A stretch of DNA of 64,000 bases from an uncultured Caryophanales bacterium. Lineage in GTDB: Bacteria; Bacillota_I; Bacilli_A; RF39; UBA660. A program made the translations under genes and the position numbers. The stretch's first letter is position 1. Each line of letters opens with the position of its first letter. Below the pieces are notes generated by a model. The model searched no databases. It had not been told where the DNA came from and saw nothing but the letters and a program-made list of their open reading frames with translations. Positions 50,292 through 57,624 of this stretch are shown here, piece after piece. The stretch lies in contig CAJLIR010000008.1 in the NCBI GenBank assembly GCA_905206805.1, positions 1 through 64,000 on the forward strand, given 5' to 3'.

Positions 50292-52067
50292 ATGAATTTT
50301 GAAGTAGAAAATGGTCCATTTTTAAAATCAAAAAATAAAACATCTAAAATGATGTTACATCTTTTTATTGCTCTTTTACCAATTATTATTTTTTCATTTT
50401 ATAAAAATGGTATTATACCTTATCAAAAAGGGCTAACGGATATTAAAGGATTATTACTACCATTAATGGTCATTATATTACCAACTCTTACATCATTTTT
50501 AACAGAAATTTTATATGCAACTATTTTCTTAAAAAATGATGGCCTAGATTATGTAAAAAATTCTTTTAGTATTTTTCCAGGATTATTTTTTGGACTTATT
50601 ATGCCACTTAATACACCATTTTCAATGCTAATTTTAGGAGCTTTTATCGCAACATTTATAGGAAAAATTATATTTGGTGGTTTTGGAAATAACATATTTA
50701 ATCCAGCTTTAATTGGAAGACTATTTATTATAACTGCTTATTCTGCAACTTTAGGTGGATATATTTATCATAATGCTTATGAACTTGATACAATCGCGTC
50801 ATCTACACCCCTTAGTAATGCTGGTGTAATCTCTGGAATTGGTAGTTATCAAACACTTGTAAAACCTTATGGAAATTTAATGAATTTTTTCATTGGTACA
50901 ATTCCAGGAGCAGTAGGTGAAACTAGTGCTTTATTATGTCTTGTTGCATTTTTATATTTAACTATCACTAAAACAATAAAATGGCGTATTCCGGTATTTT
51001 ATATTTCAACTGTATTTATAATGAGTTTTATTATTGGAGCTTTTAACGATTTAGAAAGAACATATTCATTATTTCAAATTTTAAGTGGTGGTCTTATGTT
51101 TGGAGCTGTTTTTATGGCTACTGATCCCGTTACTAGTCCAACAACTTTTATAGGACAAGTGTTATATGGAATATCACTTGGTATTTTAACTGTTGTATTT
51201 AGAAATCTAACTTCTTATCCAGAAGGTGTATTAACTAGTATTTTAACTATGAATATGTTAGTATTTATTATTGATTCAATAGGAGTAAAATCAAGATTTA
51301 ATAAAAAATATGCAGTACCATTTTTTGTCATTTTGATAACTTTAAGTTTAACTCTTAGCTGTTATATAGGTTTACGCTATAAAAATGTTTCAACAGATGT
51401 TGATAATGATTTTCAAATTTATTCTAAAACAATTGATGGTGATACTGTAACTTATATGGCTGGTGAAAAGGGATATAGTAGTATTTTAAAAGCTAAAATC
51501 ATTATTAAAAATAGTAAAGTTACAGATATGGTAGTGCTTGAACAAAATGATTCATATTATAGTAAAGTTGAGAATGAAAATTATATTAATTCATTAATTA
51601 AAAATCAGGAAAGTTTAGATAATTTGGATACAATTGCGGGCTGTACATTTACATCTAATGGATTAAAGAAAATGCTTATAAATACTTTAAATGATTATAA
51701 AAATAATAAAAATGGAGAAATAAAAGGAAATGTTGAAATTGAGTCTGACTTTGAAGTATTAGATAAAAGTATAGATGGAAATATATATACATATATAGTA
51801 AGTAAAAAAAGTTTTAATGGAAAAATGAAATTGGAAATTAGCATTGTTGATAGTTATATTACAAATGTTATAGTATTAGAACAAAATGATTCTTATTACA
51901 ATAAAATCTTGGAAAATGATTATGTTAATTATTTAATAAATAATCAGAAAAATTTAGATAATGTTGATACAGTTGCAGGTGCAACAATATCATCAAATTC
52001 ATTTAAAAAGGCAATCGAAGAAACTCTAAAACAATATAAGGAGGATATAAATGTTAAAGAAAATTAA
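50292..52067 (+). CDS. rnfD: RnfD fused to two tandem RnfG-type FMN-binding domains
   Basis: Residues 1 to about 360 are RnfD: membrane segments plus the covalent-flavin region SSTPLSNAG (Thr near 172). After the last membrane segment (VPFFVILITLSLTLSCYIGLRY) come two FMN_bind domains of about 100 residues each. They are near-duplicates: VVLEQNDSYYSKV...LDTIAGCTFTSNGLKK and IVLEQNDSYYNKI...VDTVAGATISSNSFKK, with presumed flavin Thr at about 452 and 565. Normally these domains belong to the separate RnfG. At 591 residues the protein is about 250 longer than RnfD. The topology puts them outside the cell, where RnfG flavin is expected. Confidence 0.92.
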   Translation: MNFEVENGPFLKSKNKTSKMMLHLFIALLPIIIFSFYKNGIIPYQKGLTDIKGLLLPLMVIILPTLTSFLTEILYATIFLKNDGLDYVKNSFSIFPGLFFGLIMPLNTPFSMLILGAFIATFIGKIIFGGFGNNIFNPALIGRLFIITAYSATLGGYIYHNAYELDTIASSTPLSNAGVISGIGSYQTLVKPYGNLMNFFIGTIPGAVGETSALLCLVAFLYLTITKTIKWRIPVFYISTVFIMSFIIGAFNDLERTYSLFQILSGGLMFGAVFMATDPVTSPTTFIGQVLYGISLGILTVVFRNLTSYPEGVLTSILTMNMLVFIIDSIGVKSRFNKKYAVPFFVILITLSLTLSCYIGLRYKNVSTDVDNDFQIYSKTIDGDTVTYMAGEKGYSSILKAKIIIKNSKVTDMVVLEQNDSYYSKVENENYINSLIKNQESLDNLDTIAGCTFTSNGLKKMLINTLNDYKNNKNGEIKGNVEIESDFEVLDKSIDGNIYTYIVSKKSFNGKMKLEISIVDSYITNVIVLEQNDSYYNKILENDYVNYLINNQKNLDNVDTVAGATISSNSFKKAIEETLKQYKEDINVKEN

Positions 52068-52143
52068 ATCAATCTTAGTTTTAACATTGACTGCCTTAAT
52101 TTGTTCAACAATAATTTATTTAGTAAATAAGGTGATAATGTGA
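52051..52143 (+). CDS. 30-residue ORF resembling the RnfG N-terminal membrane anchor
   Basis: ATG at 52051 follows AAGGAGG by six bases, a stronger ribosome site than most in the window. It encodes MLKKIKSILVLTLTALICST followed by IIYLVNKVIM and stop. A basic start, one membrane helix and then 'VN+V' is exactly how RnfG proteins begin, but the flavin domain that should follow is absent, and is found fused to RnfD instead. It overlaps the rnfD end by 17 bp and the next gene by 4 bp. Best read as the surviving stub of rnfG, perhaps still functional as a small subunit. Confidence 0.6.
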   Translation: MLKKIKSILVLTLTALICSTIIYLVNKVIM

Positions 52144-52970
52144 ATAATTCATTTAAAATAGATGATTTTTTAAATATTAGTAATGATATAAATTCATTAA
52201 ATGATGAATTATTAAGAAATTATATAATAAAAAGGTTAATTGAACTTGAAAAAAATTCAAAAATTCAAAATTTAGGGATGAATGATAATAATAAAATTGT
52301 GTCTGTATATGAAGGATATATTTCTTCAAAAAGTCCAATAAAATCTTCAAAAAGTGCAGAACCATTTTATCTAGATAACATAAATATTTATTATGATTTT
52401 ATAAAACAATATAAAAATCATATTAATGAAGATGACTTGTTAAAAATGTTTCAAGACTTACAAAATTATTTTACAGATACATTTGGTCTCACTGGAAGTC
52501 AGAAAAAACGCAATGAGGTTTATTGTGAACATTCTATAGAATTAGAGATGAGAATTACTAGTAATGAGCAATTATCTGTTAGTAAGTTAACTGATAAGGG
52601 TGCCGCAATGTGTTTAGAAAGATCAGCTATTTTACAAAATATATTAAGTATATTAGGATTAAAAAGTTATTTTATATATGGAACACTTGAAAAAATTAGT
52701 TTTGATGAAATTACAAAGGAATTACATTCTTATAATATAGTTAAAATTACAGAAGATGATTATTTGATTTTTGATATTTCAAATCCTTTGTCATTAGACC
52801 ATGAAAATAAAAAGTATTATTTTCCAGCAATTAATGTAATTAATAAAGGTCAATTTAATGATTTAATAGATAATTGTAATTATGTATTTGATAATAAACA
52901 GGTTGAAAATTTATTTGATTGTGAAGCTACTGTTTTAAATGAAATAAGAAGAATTTATACTATTGGATAG
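52140..52970 (+). CDS. transglutaminase-like (cysteine-protease fold) protein within the rnf operon
   Basis: The 276-residue product has no signal peptide or membrane segment and should be cytoplasmic. Its C-terminal half carries a Cys-His-Asp triad arrangement of the transglutaminase-like superfamily: Cys in KGAAMCLERSAILQNILSIL, His in ELHSYNIVKI and Asp in DYLIFDISNP. The N-terminal 100 residues are helical and unknown. Start is GTG three bases after GGTGAT. It separates rnfDG from rnfE, an unusual position; role unknown, possibly maturation or an unrelated passenger. Confidence 0.7.
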   Translation: MNNSFKIDDFLNISNDINSLNDELLRNYIIKRLIELEKNSKIQNLGMNDNNKIVSVYEGYISSKSPIKSSKSAEPFYLDNINIYYDFIKQYKNHINEDDLLKMFQDLQNYFTDTFGLTGSQKKRNEVYCEHSIELEMRITSNEQLSVSKLTDKGAAMCLERSAILQNILSILGLKSYFIYGTLEKISFDEITKELHSYNIVKITEDDYLIFDISNPLSLDHENKKYYFPAINVINKGQFNDLIDNCNYVFDNKQVENLFDCEATVLNEIRRIYTIG

Positions 52971-52979
52971 GAGATACTT

Positions 52980-53618
52980 ATGAAGCAAATTTTTAATACA
53001 ATAATAAAAGAAAATCCGATTTTTATTTTAATGCTTGGACTTTGTCCAGCACTTGCTGTTACTACAAATTTTGAAAATTCATATATAATGGGTATGTGTT
53101 TTTTGATAGTTATTGTTATTTCAAATATAATAATTAATTTAATTAAAAAATTTGTTCCAGAAAATGTAAAGATACCAGTTTATATTTTAATTATTGGCAC
53201 AGTTGTAACTGTTTTAGAAATCTTATTAAATAAATACTTACCAGATTTATTTTCAAGTTTTGGTGTTTATTTATCTTTGATTGTTGTTAATTGTATTGTA
53301 CTTGGTAGAGCTTTATCAGTAGCATCAAAAAATAAATTTTTATATACACTTAAAGATAGTATTGGTATTGGATTGGGGTTTACATTTTCACTTATGATTA
53401 TTGGGGCGATAAGAGAAATAATTGGTACCAATACAATCACGATTATGAGTAGCTTAAGTAAAATTACTGGATATAGAGCTGTATATAAAGTATTTTCAGA
53501 TAGTAGTCTAATTCCAAATCCGATTTTTGTGTCTCCAGCAGGTGCATTTCTTGTTTTAGGTTTGTTGATGGCTTTATTTAATTGTTTCAAGAGGAGTGAT
53601 AAAAATGAATCTAATTAG
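52980..53618 (+). CDS. rnfE: electron transport complex subunit RnfE
   Basis: RnfE is one of two homologous six-helix membrane subunits that form the ion path and hold a membrane-embedded Fe-S cluster with RnfA. The 212-residue product has NPIFILMLGLCPALAVTT (Cys in the first half-helix), VVNCIVLGRALSVASKN (second Cys), and GAIREIIGTNTI. Preceded by AGGAG. Overlaps rnfA by 14 bp. Confidence 0.95.
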   Translation: MKQIFNTIIKENPIFILMLGLCPALAVTTNFENSYIMGMCFLIVIVISNIIINLIKKFVPENVKIPVYILIIGTVVTVLEILLNKYLPDLFSSFGVYLSLIVVNCIVLGRALSVASKNKFLYTLKDSIGIGLGFTFSLMIIGAIREIIGTNTITIMSSLSKITGYRAVYKVFSDSSLIPNPIFVSPAGAFLVLGLLMALFNCFKRSDKNESN

Positions 53619-54174
53619 TTTATTTATCGTAAGTGTATTTTCTGGAAACATAGTTCTTACTAAATTTTTAGGAATGTGTTCATTTTTTGGAACTTCTAAT
53701 AAGAGAAAAAACGCTATTTATATGGGAATATCAGTTACAATTGTAACTGTTTTATCAAGTATTATTACATACTTTGTAAATAAATATTTATTAATTCCAA
53801 CTAATACTACCTATTTAAAAACAATTATCTTTATTTTGATAATTTCTGCTTTGGTACAAATAATTCAAATTATTTTAAAAAAATATTTTAATAGAGTATA
53901 TAAAAATTTAGGTTTATATTTACCGCTTATTACTACTAATTGCGCTATTTTAGGAATTGTTCTAATGTGTGCTAGTAGTGGTTACAATTTAATTCAAACT
54001 ATTGTGTATAGTTTCGGTAGTAGTATAGGTTTTATTTTAGTTATATACGTTTTTTCAACTATCAGAGAAAGATTAGAACAGTGTGATGTTCCTAAAAATT
54101 TTAAAGGGCTTCCTATAGCGCTTATCACAGCATCTATAATGGCTTTAGTATTCGCTCGTTATGTAGGTGTTTAA
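53605..54174 (+). CDS. rnfA: electron transport complex subunit RnfA
   Basis: RnfA pairs with RnfE in the membrane. The 189-residue six-helix product has SGNIVLTKFLGMCSFFGTSNK (Cys) and LITTNCAILGIVLMCASSGYN (Cys), plus FSTIRERLEQCDVPKNFKGLPIAL, all conserved family blocks. The start at 53605 follows AAGAGGAG; ATG at 53596 overlaps that site. Confidence 0.95.
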   Translation: MNLISLFIVSVFSGNIVLTKFLGMCSFFGTSNKRKNAIYMGISVTIVTVLSSIITYFVNKYLLIPTNTTYLKTIIFILIISALVQIIQIILKKYFNRVYKNLGLYLPLITTNCAILGIVLMCASSGYNLIQTIVYSFGSSIGFILVIYVFSTIRERLEQCDVPKNFKGLPIALITASIMALVFARYVGV

Positions 54175-54252
54175 TGCTATATATATTGGCTATATGAAAA
54201 TAATAAACGCAGAAATATTTGTCTAACTATTTAAAATGTAAGGATGATAGAA

Positions 54253-54531
54253 ATGATTGGTATAATAATTACTACAAGTATTGCTTTAATATTAGGCTTG
54301 ATTATAGTTTTTATTGATAGTATTACTGATTCGAATAATAAGGAGAGTGAATATTTAGAACTATTACCTGGTTACAATTGCGGGGCATGTGGATTTGGTA
54401 GTTGTAGTGGTATGGCTCATAAAATGTGTGAAAATATAAATAATTATAAGAGATGTAAACCTTTAAAGGGAGAAAAACTTATTAAGATGGAAGAATATAT
54501 TGAAAAAAATAGTAAATATCAAGATTATTAG
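54253..54531 (+). CDS. rnfB: truncated RnfB: membrane anchor plus one [4Fe-4S] domain
   Basis: RnfB normally receives electrons from ferredoxin through several [4Fe-4S] clusters and is about 180-300 residues long. This version has 92 residues: an N-terminal membrane helix and the first cluster motif, C43-x2-C46-x4-C51-x16-C68 in LPGYNCGACGFGSCSG...YKRCKP. The C-terminal ferredoxin-like domain with its CxxCxxCxxxCP motifs is missing, and I find no trace of it in any frame up to recX. Start at 54253 after AAGGATGA; ATG at 54244 lies within the site. Last gene of the operon. Confidence 0.85.
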   Translation: MIGIIITTSIALILGLIIVFIDSITDSNNKESEYLELLPGYNCGACGFGSCSGMAHKMCENINNYKRCKPLKGEKLIKMEEYIEKNSKYQDY

Positions 54532-54772
54532 CAACAGAAATTTTAACATATAAATAATAAAATTAAGTGATACATATTTAGATGATTTTATGTTAAAAAA
54601 AGTTAGATATGAATTAAATAAATGATTTTTACTTAACAATAAAAAAATAAAATATTATGAAAGTTCATTTTATCAAAATTTGAACTTTTTTTGTAATTTT
54701 TTAATAATTTTAAATTAATATTTAGTAACAACTGACGTTTAAAATACTTACTTAAAATATTCTTTTTATATA
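54532..54772 (+). other. intergenic region with terminator, no gene seen
   Basis: Between rnfB and recX (about 325 bp) there is the terminator at 54660-54694 and the recX promoter. A short frame at 54590 (11 codons) is not credible as a gene. No Cys-rich remnant of RnfB is visible. Confidence 0.6.
54660..54694 (+). terminator. rho-independent terminator of the rnf operon
   Basis: AAAGTTCA-TTTT pairs with AAAATTTGAACTTT (2-nt bulge), 3-nt loop, then T-rich. It is 130 bp after rnfB. Confidence 0.75.
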
Positions 54773-54801
54773 TTGACACACGAACAAATATTTGCTAAAA
54801 T
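54773..54801 (+). promoter_or_regulatory. recX promoter with LexA/SOS box in the spacer
   Basis: TTGACA (54773-54778), 17 bp, TAAAAT (54796-54801). CGAACAAATATTTG (54781-54794) in the spacer matches the SOS consensus at all but two positions and lies at the same place as in the ruvA promoter. Confidence 0.75.
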
Positions 54802-54856
54802 TTAGATGATATTTAATAAGAACATATACCAATATTTTATTAGAAAGTTGATGAAA

Positions 54857-55624
54857 ATGGAAATTATAAAAATAAAAAAATTGTCTAGTGGCAAGTATAA
54901 TTTAGTGTTAGATAATAAAGAAAAGTTTATAACCTATGATGAAGTTATTTTAAACAATAATCTTTTATTCAATAAAGAAATAGATTCTGAACTATTAAAT
55001 AAATTAAATATAGATACAAAATATTATAATATTTATAATAAAATTATTAAATTTATTTCTGTAAGAATTCGTAGTGAAAAAGAAATATATGATTATCTTG
55101 AAAAGAATAATATTGAAACTAATGAGCAAAATAAGATTATTGAAAAACTAAAGAATAATGGTTTAATAAATGATGAAAATTTTGTTAGAGCTTTTATTTC
55201 TGATAAATTAAATTTTAGTAATGACGGACCTAATAAAATAAGAAATATGTTATTAGAACATAATATATCTAATGAACTAATTGATTCAGAACTATCTAAA
55301 ATAGATCAATCTATTTATTTAAAAAAAATAAATAAGTTGATAAATAAAAAAATTAAAATTAATAAAAAATATTCTGATTATGTATTTAAACAAAAAATAA
55401 CTGCTGATTTAAAAAATTGTGGATATTATTACGATGATATTGTTGCGTGTTTACAAAATATCAATGTAAACAACGATTCTTTGATTGGAGAATATTATCA
55501 AAAATTATATAATAAATTGAAAAATAAATATGGTGATTCTGAATTAGACAAGAAAATTAAAGAAAAATTATATCAAAAGGGTTTTTCTTTATCTGAAATA
55601 ACTGATTTTTATAATAAAAAATAG
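54857..55624 (+). CDS. recX: regulatory protein RecX
   Basis: RecX modulates RecA filaments. The 255-residue product starts MEIIKIKKLSSGKYNLVLDN and has three-helix RecX repeats: SVRIRSEKEIYDYLEKNN, LKNNGLINDENFVRAFISDKL and KIRNMLLEHNIS, then further repeats to the C-terminus. Start at 54857 or 54851; ATG at 54806 is at the expected transcription start and is excluded. It is not linked to recA (24 kb away) but shares a LexA-type box. Confidence 0.9.
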   Translation: MEIIKIKKLSSGKYNLVLDNKEKFITYDEVILNNNLLFNKEIDSELLNKLNIDTKYYNIYNKIIKFISVRIRSEKEIYDYLEKNNIETNEQNKIIEKLKNNGLINDENFVRAFISDKLNFSNDGPNKIRNMLLEHNISNELIDSELSKIDQSIYLKKINKLINKKIKINKKYSDYVFKQKITADLKNCGYYYDDIVACLQNINVNNDSLIGEYYQKLYNKLKNKYGDSELDKKIKEKLYQKGFSLSEITDFYNKK

Positions 55625-55641
55625 GCTAATGCCTATTTTTT
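55616..55641. terminator. bidirectional terminator between recX and prsA
   Basis: AAAAAATAGGC, loop TAAT, GCCTATTTTTT: a perfect 11-bp stem overlapping both gene ends. Confidence 0.93.
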
Positions 55642-56610
55642 GTCGTAATTTTCAATAGTATTATCATAAACTTTTTTCATATCACTATCAATTATGTTTA
55701 AGTTATATTTTTCTCTAATTTTTGCCCAATATTTTGAACTTAAATTTGTATCATTTTGTAATGCGTCTTGAGCTAATGTACTCAAAATATCATCTTTTGT
55801 ATCTTCTAGAGAAGGTCTTTCGTTTTGACTAACTTTTAAAATGATATGATAACCATAAGAACTTTTTACTGGTTCACTTGTGTATTCACCATCTTTTAAA
55901 TTATATGCAGCATCCCAAAATTCAGCAACAACACTATTTTCTCCTGTTTTAGTGAAATCTTTGATTAATCCACCTTCGCTAGCGGAACCTGTATCATTAG
56001 AATTTTCTTTTGCTAATGTATCAAAATCTTCCCCTTCATTAAGTTTATTGATTAAATCTTTTGCTTTATTTAAAGCTTCATCTTCTTTAGATTTTTTTTC
56101 TTCATCACTCATTGTACTTGTTGTTTCTGGCTTGATTAAAATATGTTTAGCAGTTATTTCTCCAAATATGTTTTCATTATAATAGTTTTCAACTTCTTCA
56201 TCTGTAATTTGTTCTTCTGCATACTTTTCTACAACTTTATCTTTTTTATATTGTAAGATAATTTCATCCAATAATTGGTCTTCTGTTTCATAACCTGCCT
56301 GTTTCATAGCTGCCTCAAAATCCATTTGGTATAGTTCATATTGTTGTTTTAAAGTTTCTAATTCATTTTTAGCGTATTCTCTAGCGCTATCATCTGTTTC
56401 GATTTCTTTGTTCGCAATATAATTATCAATCATATTTACTAAAAGTGTTGTACCATAAGATGCTTTTAAATCATCATATAATTCATCTACAGTAAAACTT
56501 TTTCCATCAATTTCTGCAACAACTTCTTCGCCATTTTCTAGTTTTGGAATTCTTCCACATCCTGTTAATAATAAAATACAGGCCATAATACTTAGTAATT
56601 TTTTCTTCAT
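55633..56610 (-). CDS. prsA: foldase PrsA (parvulin-type lipoprotein)
   Basis: PrsA is a lipid-anchored peptidyl-prolyl isomerase that folds exported proteins, including PBPs. The 325-residue product has a lipoprotein signal ending LLLTGC (Cys18), an N-terminal chaperone domain, and a parvulin domain: ITAKHILIKPE, FDTLAKENSNDTGSASEGGLI and SSYGYHIILKV. Ribosome site GAAAGGAG. Monocistronic. Three PBPs in the window are plausible clients. Confidence 0.93.
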   Translation of the reverse strand: MKKKLLSIMACILLLTGCGRIPKLENGEEVVAEIDGKSFTVDELYDDLKASYGTTLLVNMIDNYIANKEIETDDSAREYAKNELETLKQQYELYQMDFEAAMKQAGYETEDQLLDEIILQYKKDKVVEKYAEEQITDEEVENYYNENIFGEITAKHILIKPETTSTMSDEEKKSKEDEALNKAKDLINKLNEGEDFDTLAKENSNDTGSASEGGLIKDFTKTGENSVVAEFWDAAYNLKDGEYTSEPVKSSYGYHIILKVSQNERPSLEDTKDDILSTLAQDALQNDTNLSSKYWAKIREKYNLNIIDSDMKKVYDNTIENYDKK

Positions 56611-56704
56611 AAAAATCTCCTTTCAAGTGTATATCTATTTGCCAAGCATACAAGTATATGATAACAAAAAAACATAAAAAATACAATAATTAGTCGTAAA
56701 GTAT

Positions 56705-56732
56705 CACATAATTTTCAAAATTCCATACAATA
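56705..56732 (+). promoter_or_regulatory. candidate sigma-K-type sporulation promoter before the YjcZ-type gene
   Basis: CAC (56705-56707), a 16-bp spacer and CATACAATA (56724-56732) fit AC-N16-CATANNNTA. No sigma-A promoter is evident in this gap. Confidence 0.5.
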
Positions 56733-56763
56733 ATGTGAAAAGACAAAAAAGGAGGAATGAACT

Positions 56764-56847
56764 ATGTGTAATACAGGAGTTTCTGGTGCTGCTATTGTTT
56801 TAGTATTATTTATACTTTTAATCATTATACTTGGGGCATATATTTAA
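56764..56847 (+). CDS. YjcZ-type sporulation miniprotein
   Basis: A 27-residue protein, MCNTGVSGAAIVLVLFILL followed by IIILGAYI. The Gly/Ala-x-I-V-L-V-L-F-I-L-L-I-I-x-G pattern is that of the YjcZ (tiny transmembrane, PF09680-like) family of Bacilli spore proteins. A strong GGAGG lies eight bases upstream, and a sigma-K-like promoter precedes it. It is too short for most gene finders. Confidence 0.75.
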   Translation: MCNTGVSGAAIVLVLFILLIIILGAYI

Positions 56848-56869
56848 GCCAAAATTGGAGGTGATATAA

Positions 56870-57013
56870 GTGGCTTGTCAAAATTCTGACAAATGTAATT
56901 CTAGTTGCAGTAATAAAAACAATTCAACTAACAAAGTTTCAAGTTACTGGATTATAATCATCTTATATATTTTACTTGCTATTATAATTGGATCTTTTGT
57001 TAGTTCATACTAA
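56870..57013 (+). CDS. small Cys/Asn/Ser-rich single-pass membrane protein
   Basis: GTG start at 56870 after GGAGGTGAT. The 47-residue product has a polar head with three Cys (MACQNSDKCNSSCSNKNNS) and a C-terminal membrane helix (WIIIILYILLAIIIGSFV). It begins 22 bp after the YjcZ-type gene and shares its terminator, so the two form a small operon, probably mother-cell expressed. No family recognised. Confidence 0.65.
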   Translation: MACQNSDKCNSSCSNKNNSTNKVSSYWIIIILYILLAIIIGSFVSSY

Positions 57014-57035
57014 AGAGGCTAGGCCTCTTTTTTTC
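57012..57035 (+). terminator. rho-independent terminator
   Basis: AAAGAGGC (57012-57019), loop TAG, GCCTCTTT (57023-57030), then T4: perfect 8-bp stem. Confidence 0.93.
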
Positions 57036-57107
57036 ATTAAATTATATGTTTTAAATTTTATTTAATTCTATTTGTCGTAAAATGCGAGCTTTTTTCTAAT
57101 TATAGTC

Positions 57108-57136
57108 TTTACAAAAAAATCTTAAAAGAGTAAAAT
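57108..57136 (+). promoter_or_regulatory. sigma-A promoter of mraZ
   Basis: TTTACA (57108-57113), 17 bp, TAAAAT (57131-57136), directly before the GTGG repeats. Confidence 0.65.
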
Positions 57137-57137
57137 A

Positions 57138-57171
57138 GTGGTATATGGTGGATGAATGTGGATAAAAGTGG
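57138..57171 (+). promoter_or_regulatory. MraZ operator: four GTGG repeats at exact 10-bp spacing
   Basis: GTGG starts at 57138, 57148, 57158 and 57168. MraZ proteins bind direct repeats with a GTG core spaced by 10 bp upstream of their own gene, so this is a probable autoregulatory site. It lies between the -10 box and the mraZ start. Confidence 0.8.
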
Positions 57172-57179
57172 GTGATTAT

Positions 57180-57614
57180 ATGTTGATGGGTGAATATCAT
57201 CATACAATTGATGAAAAAGGTCGTTTAACGATTCCTTCTAAAATTCGTTATGAATTAGGTGATGGTTTTGTTTTAACCAGAGGACTTGATAAATGCTTAT
57301 CAATATATCCTAAAGAGGAATGGGAAAATATAATAAAGAAATATAAAGAATTACCACAAACAAAAGATGTTAGAAATTTCATGAGAATTTTTTTATCTGG
57401 AGCAACCACATTGGAATTTGACAAGCAAGGTAGAATCAATATTCCGTCCCCACTTATAGAGTTTGCTGATTTAAAAAAAGATTGTATCATTATTGGTGTT
57501 AATGATAGATTGGAAATTTGGAGTTGTGAAAATTGGAATAATTTTATCACTACTAATGAGGATAATTTTTCTGATATAGCTGATAGTTTATTTGCTTCGA
57601 ATTTAAGTATTTAA
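57180..57614 (+). CDS. mraZ: transcriptional regulator MraZ
   Basis: MraZ is an AbrB-like ring protein that controls the division and cell wall cluster. The 144-residue product has two MraZ repeats: MGEYHHTIDEKGRLTIPSKIR with LTRGLDKCLSIYP, and GATTLEFDKQGRINIPSPL with ENWNNF. Start at 57180 three bases after GGTGAT (MLMGEY); the longer frame from 57156 runs through the GTGG operator. First gene of mraZ-rsmH-ftsL-pbpB. Confidence 0.96.
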   Translation: MLMGEYHHTIDEKGRLTIPSKIRYELGDGFVLTRGLDKCLSIYPKEEWENIIKKYKELPQTKDVRNFMRIFLSGATTLEFDKQGRINIPSPLIEFADLKKDCIIIGVNDRLEIWSCENWNNFITTNEDNFSDIADSLFASNLSI

Positions 57615-57624
57615 GAGGTGTTTT

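Noticed and set aside
54590..54625. 11-codon ORF after a GATGAT sequence
   Set aside because: Too short, no following structure, AT-rich context makes it a chance frame.
57138..57171. GTGG repeats as the start of a CRISPR array
   Set aside because: Units are only 10 bp with no spacers; they match an MraZ operator.
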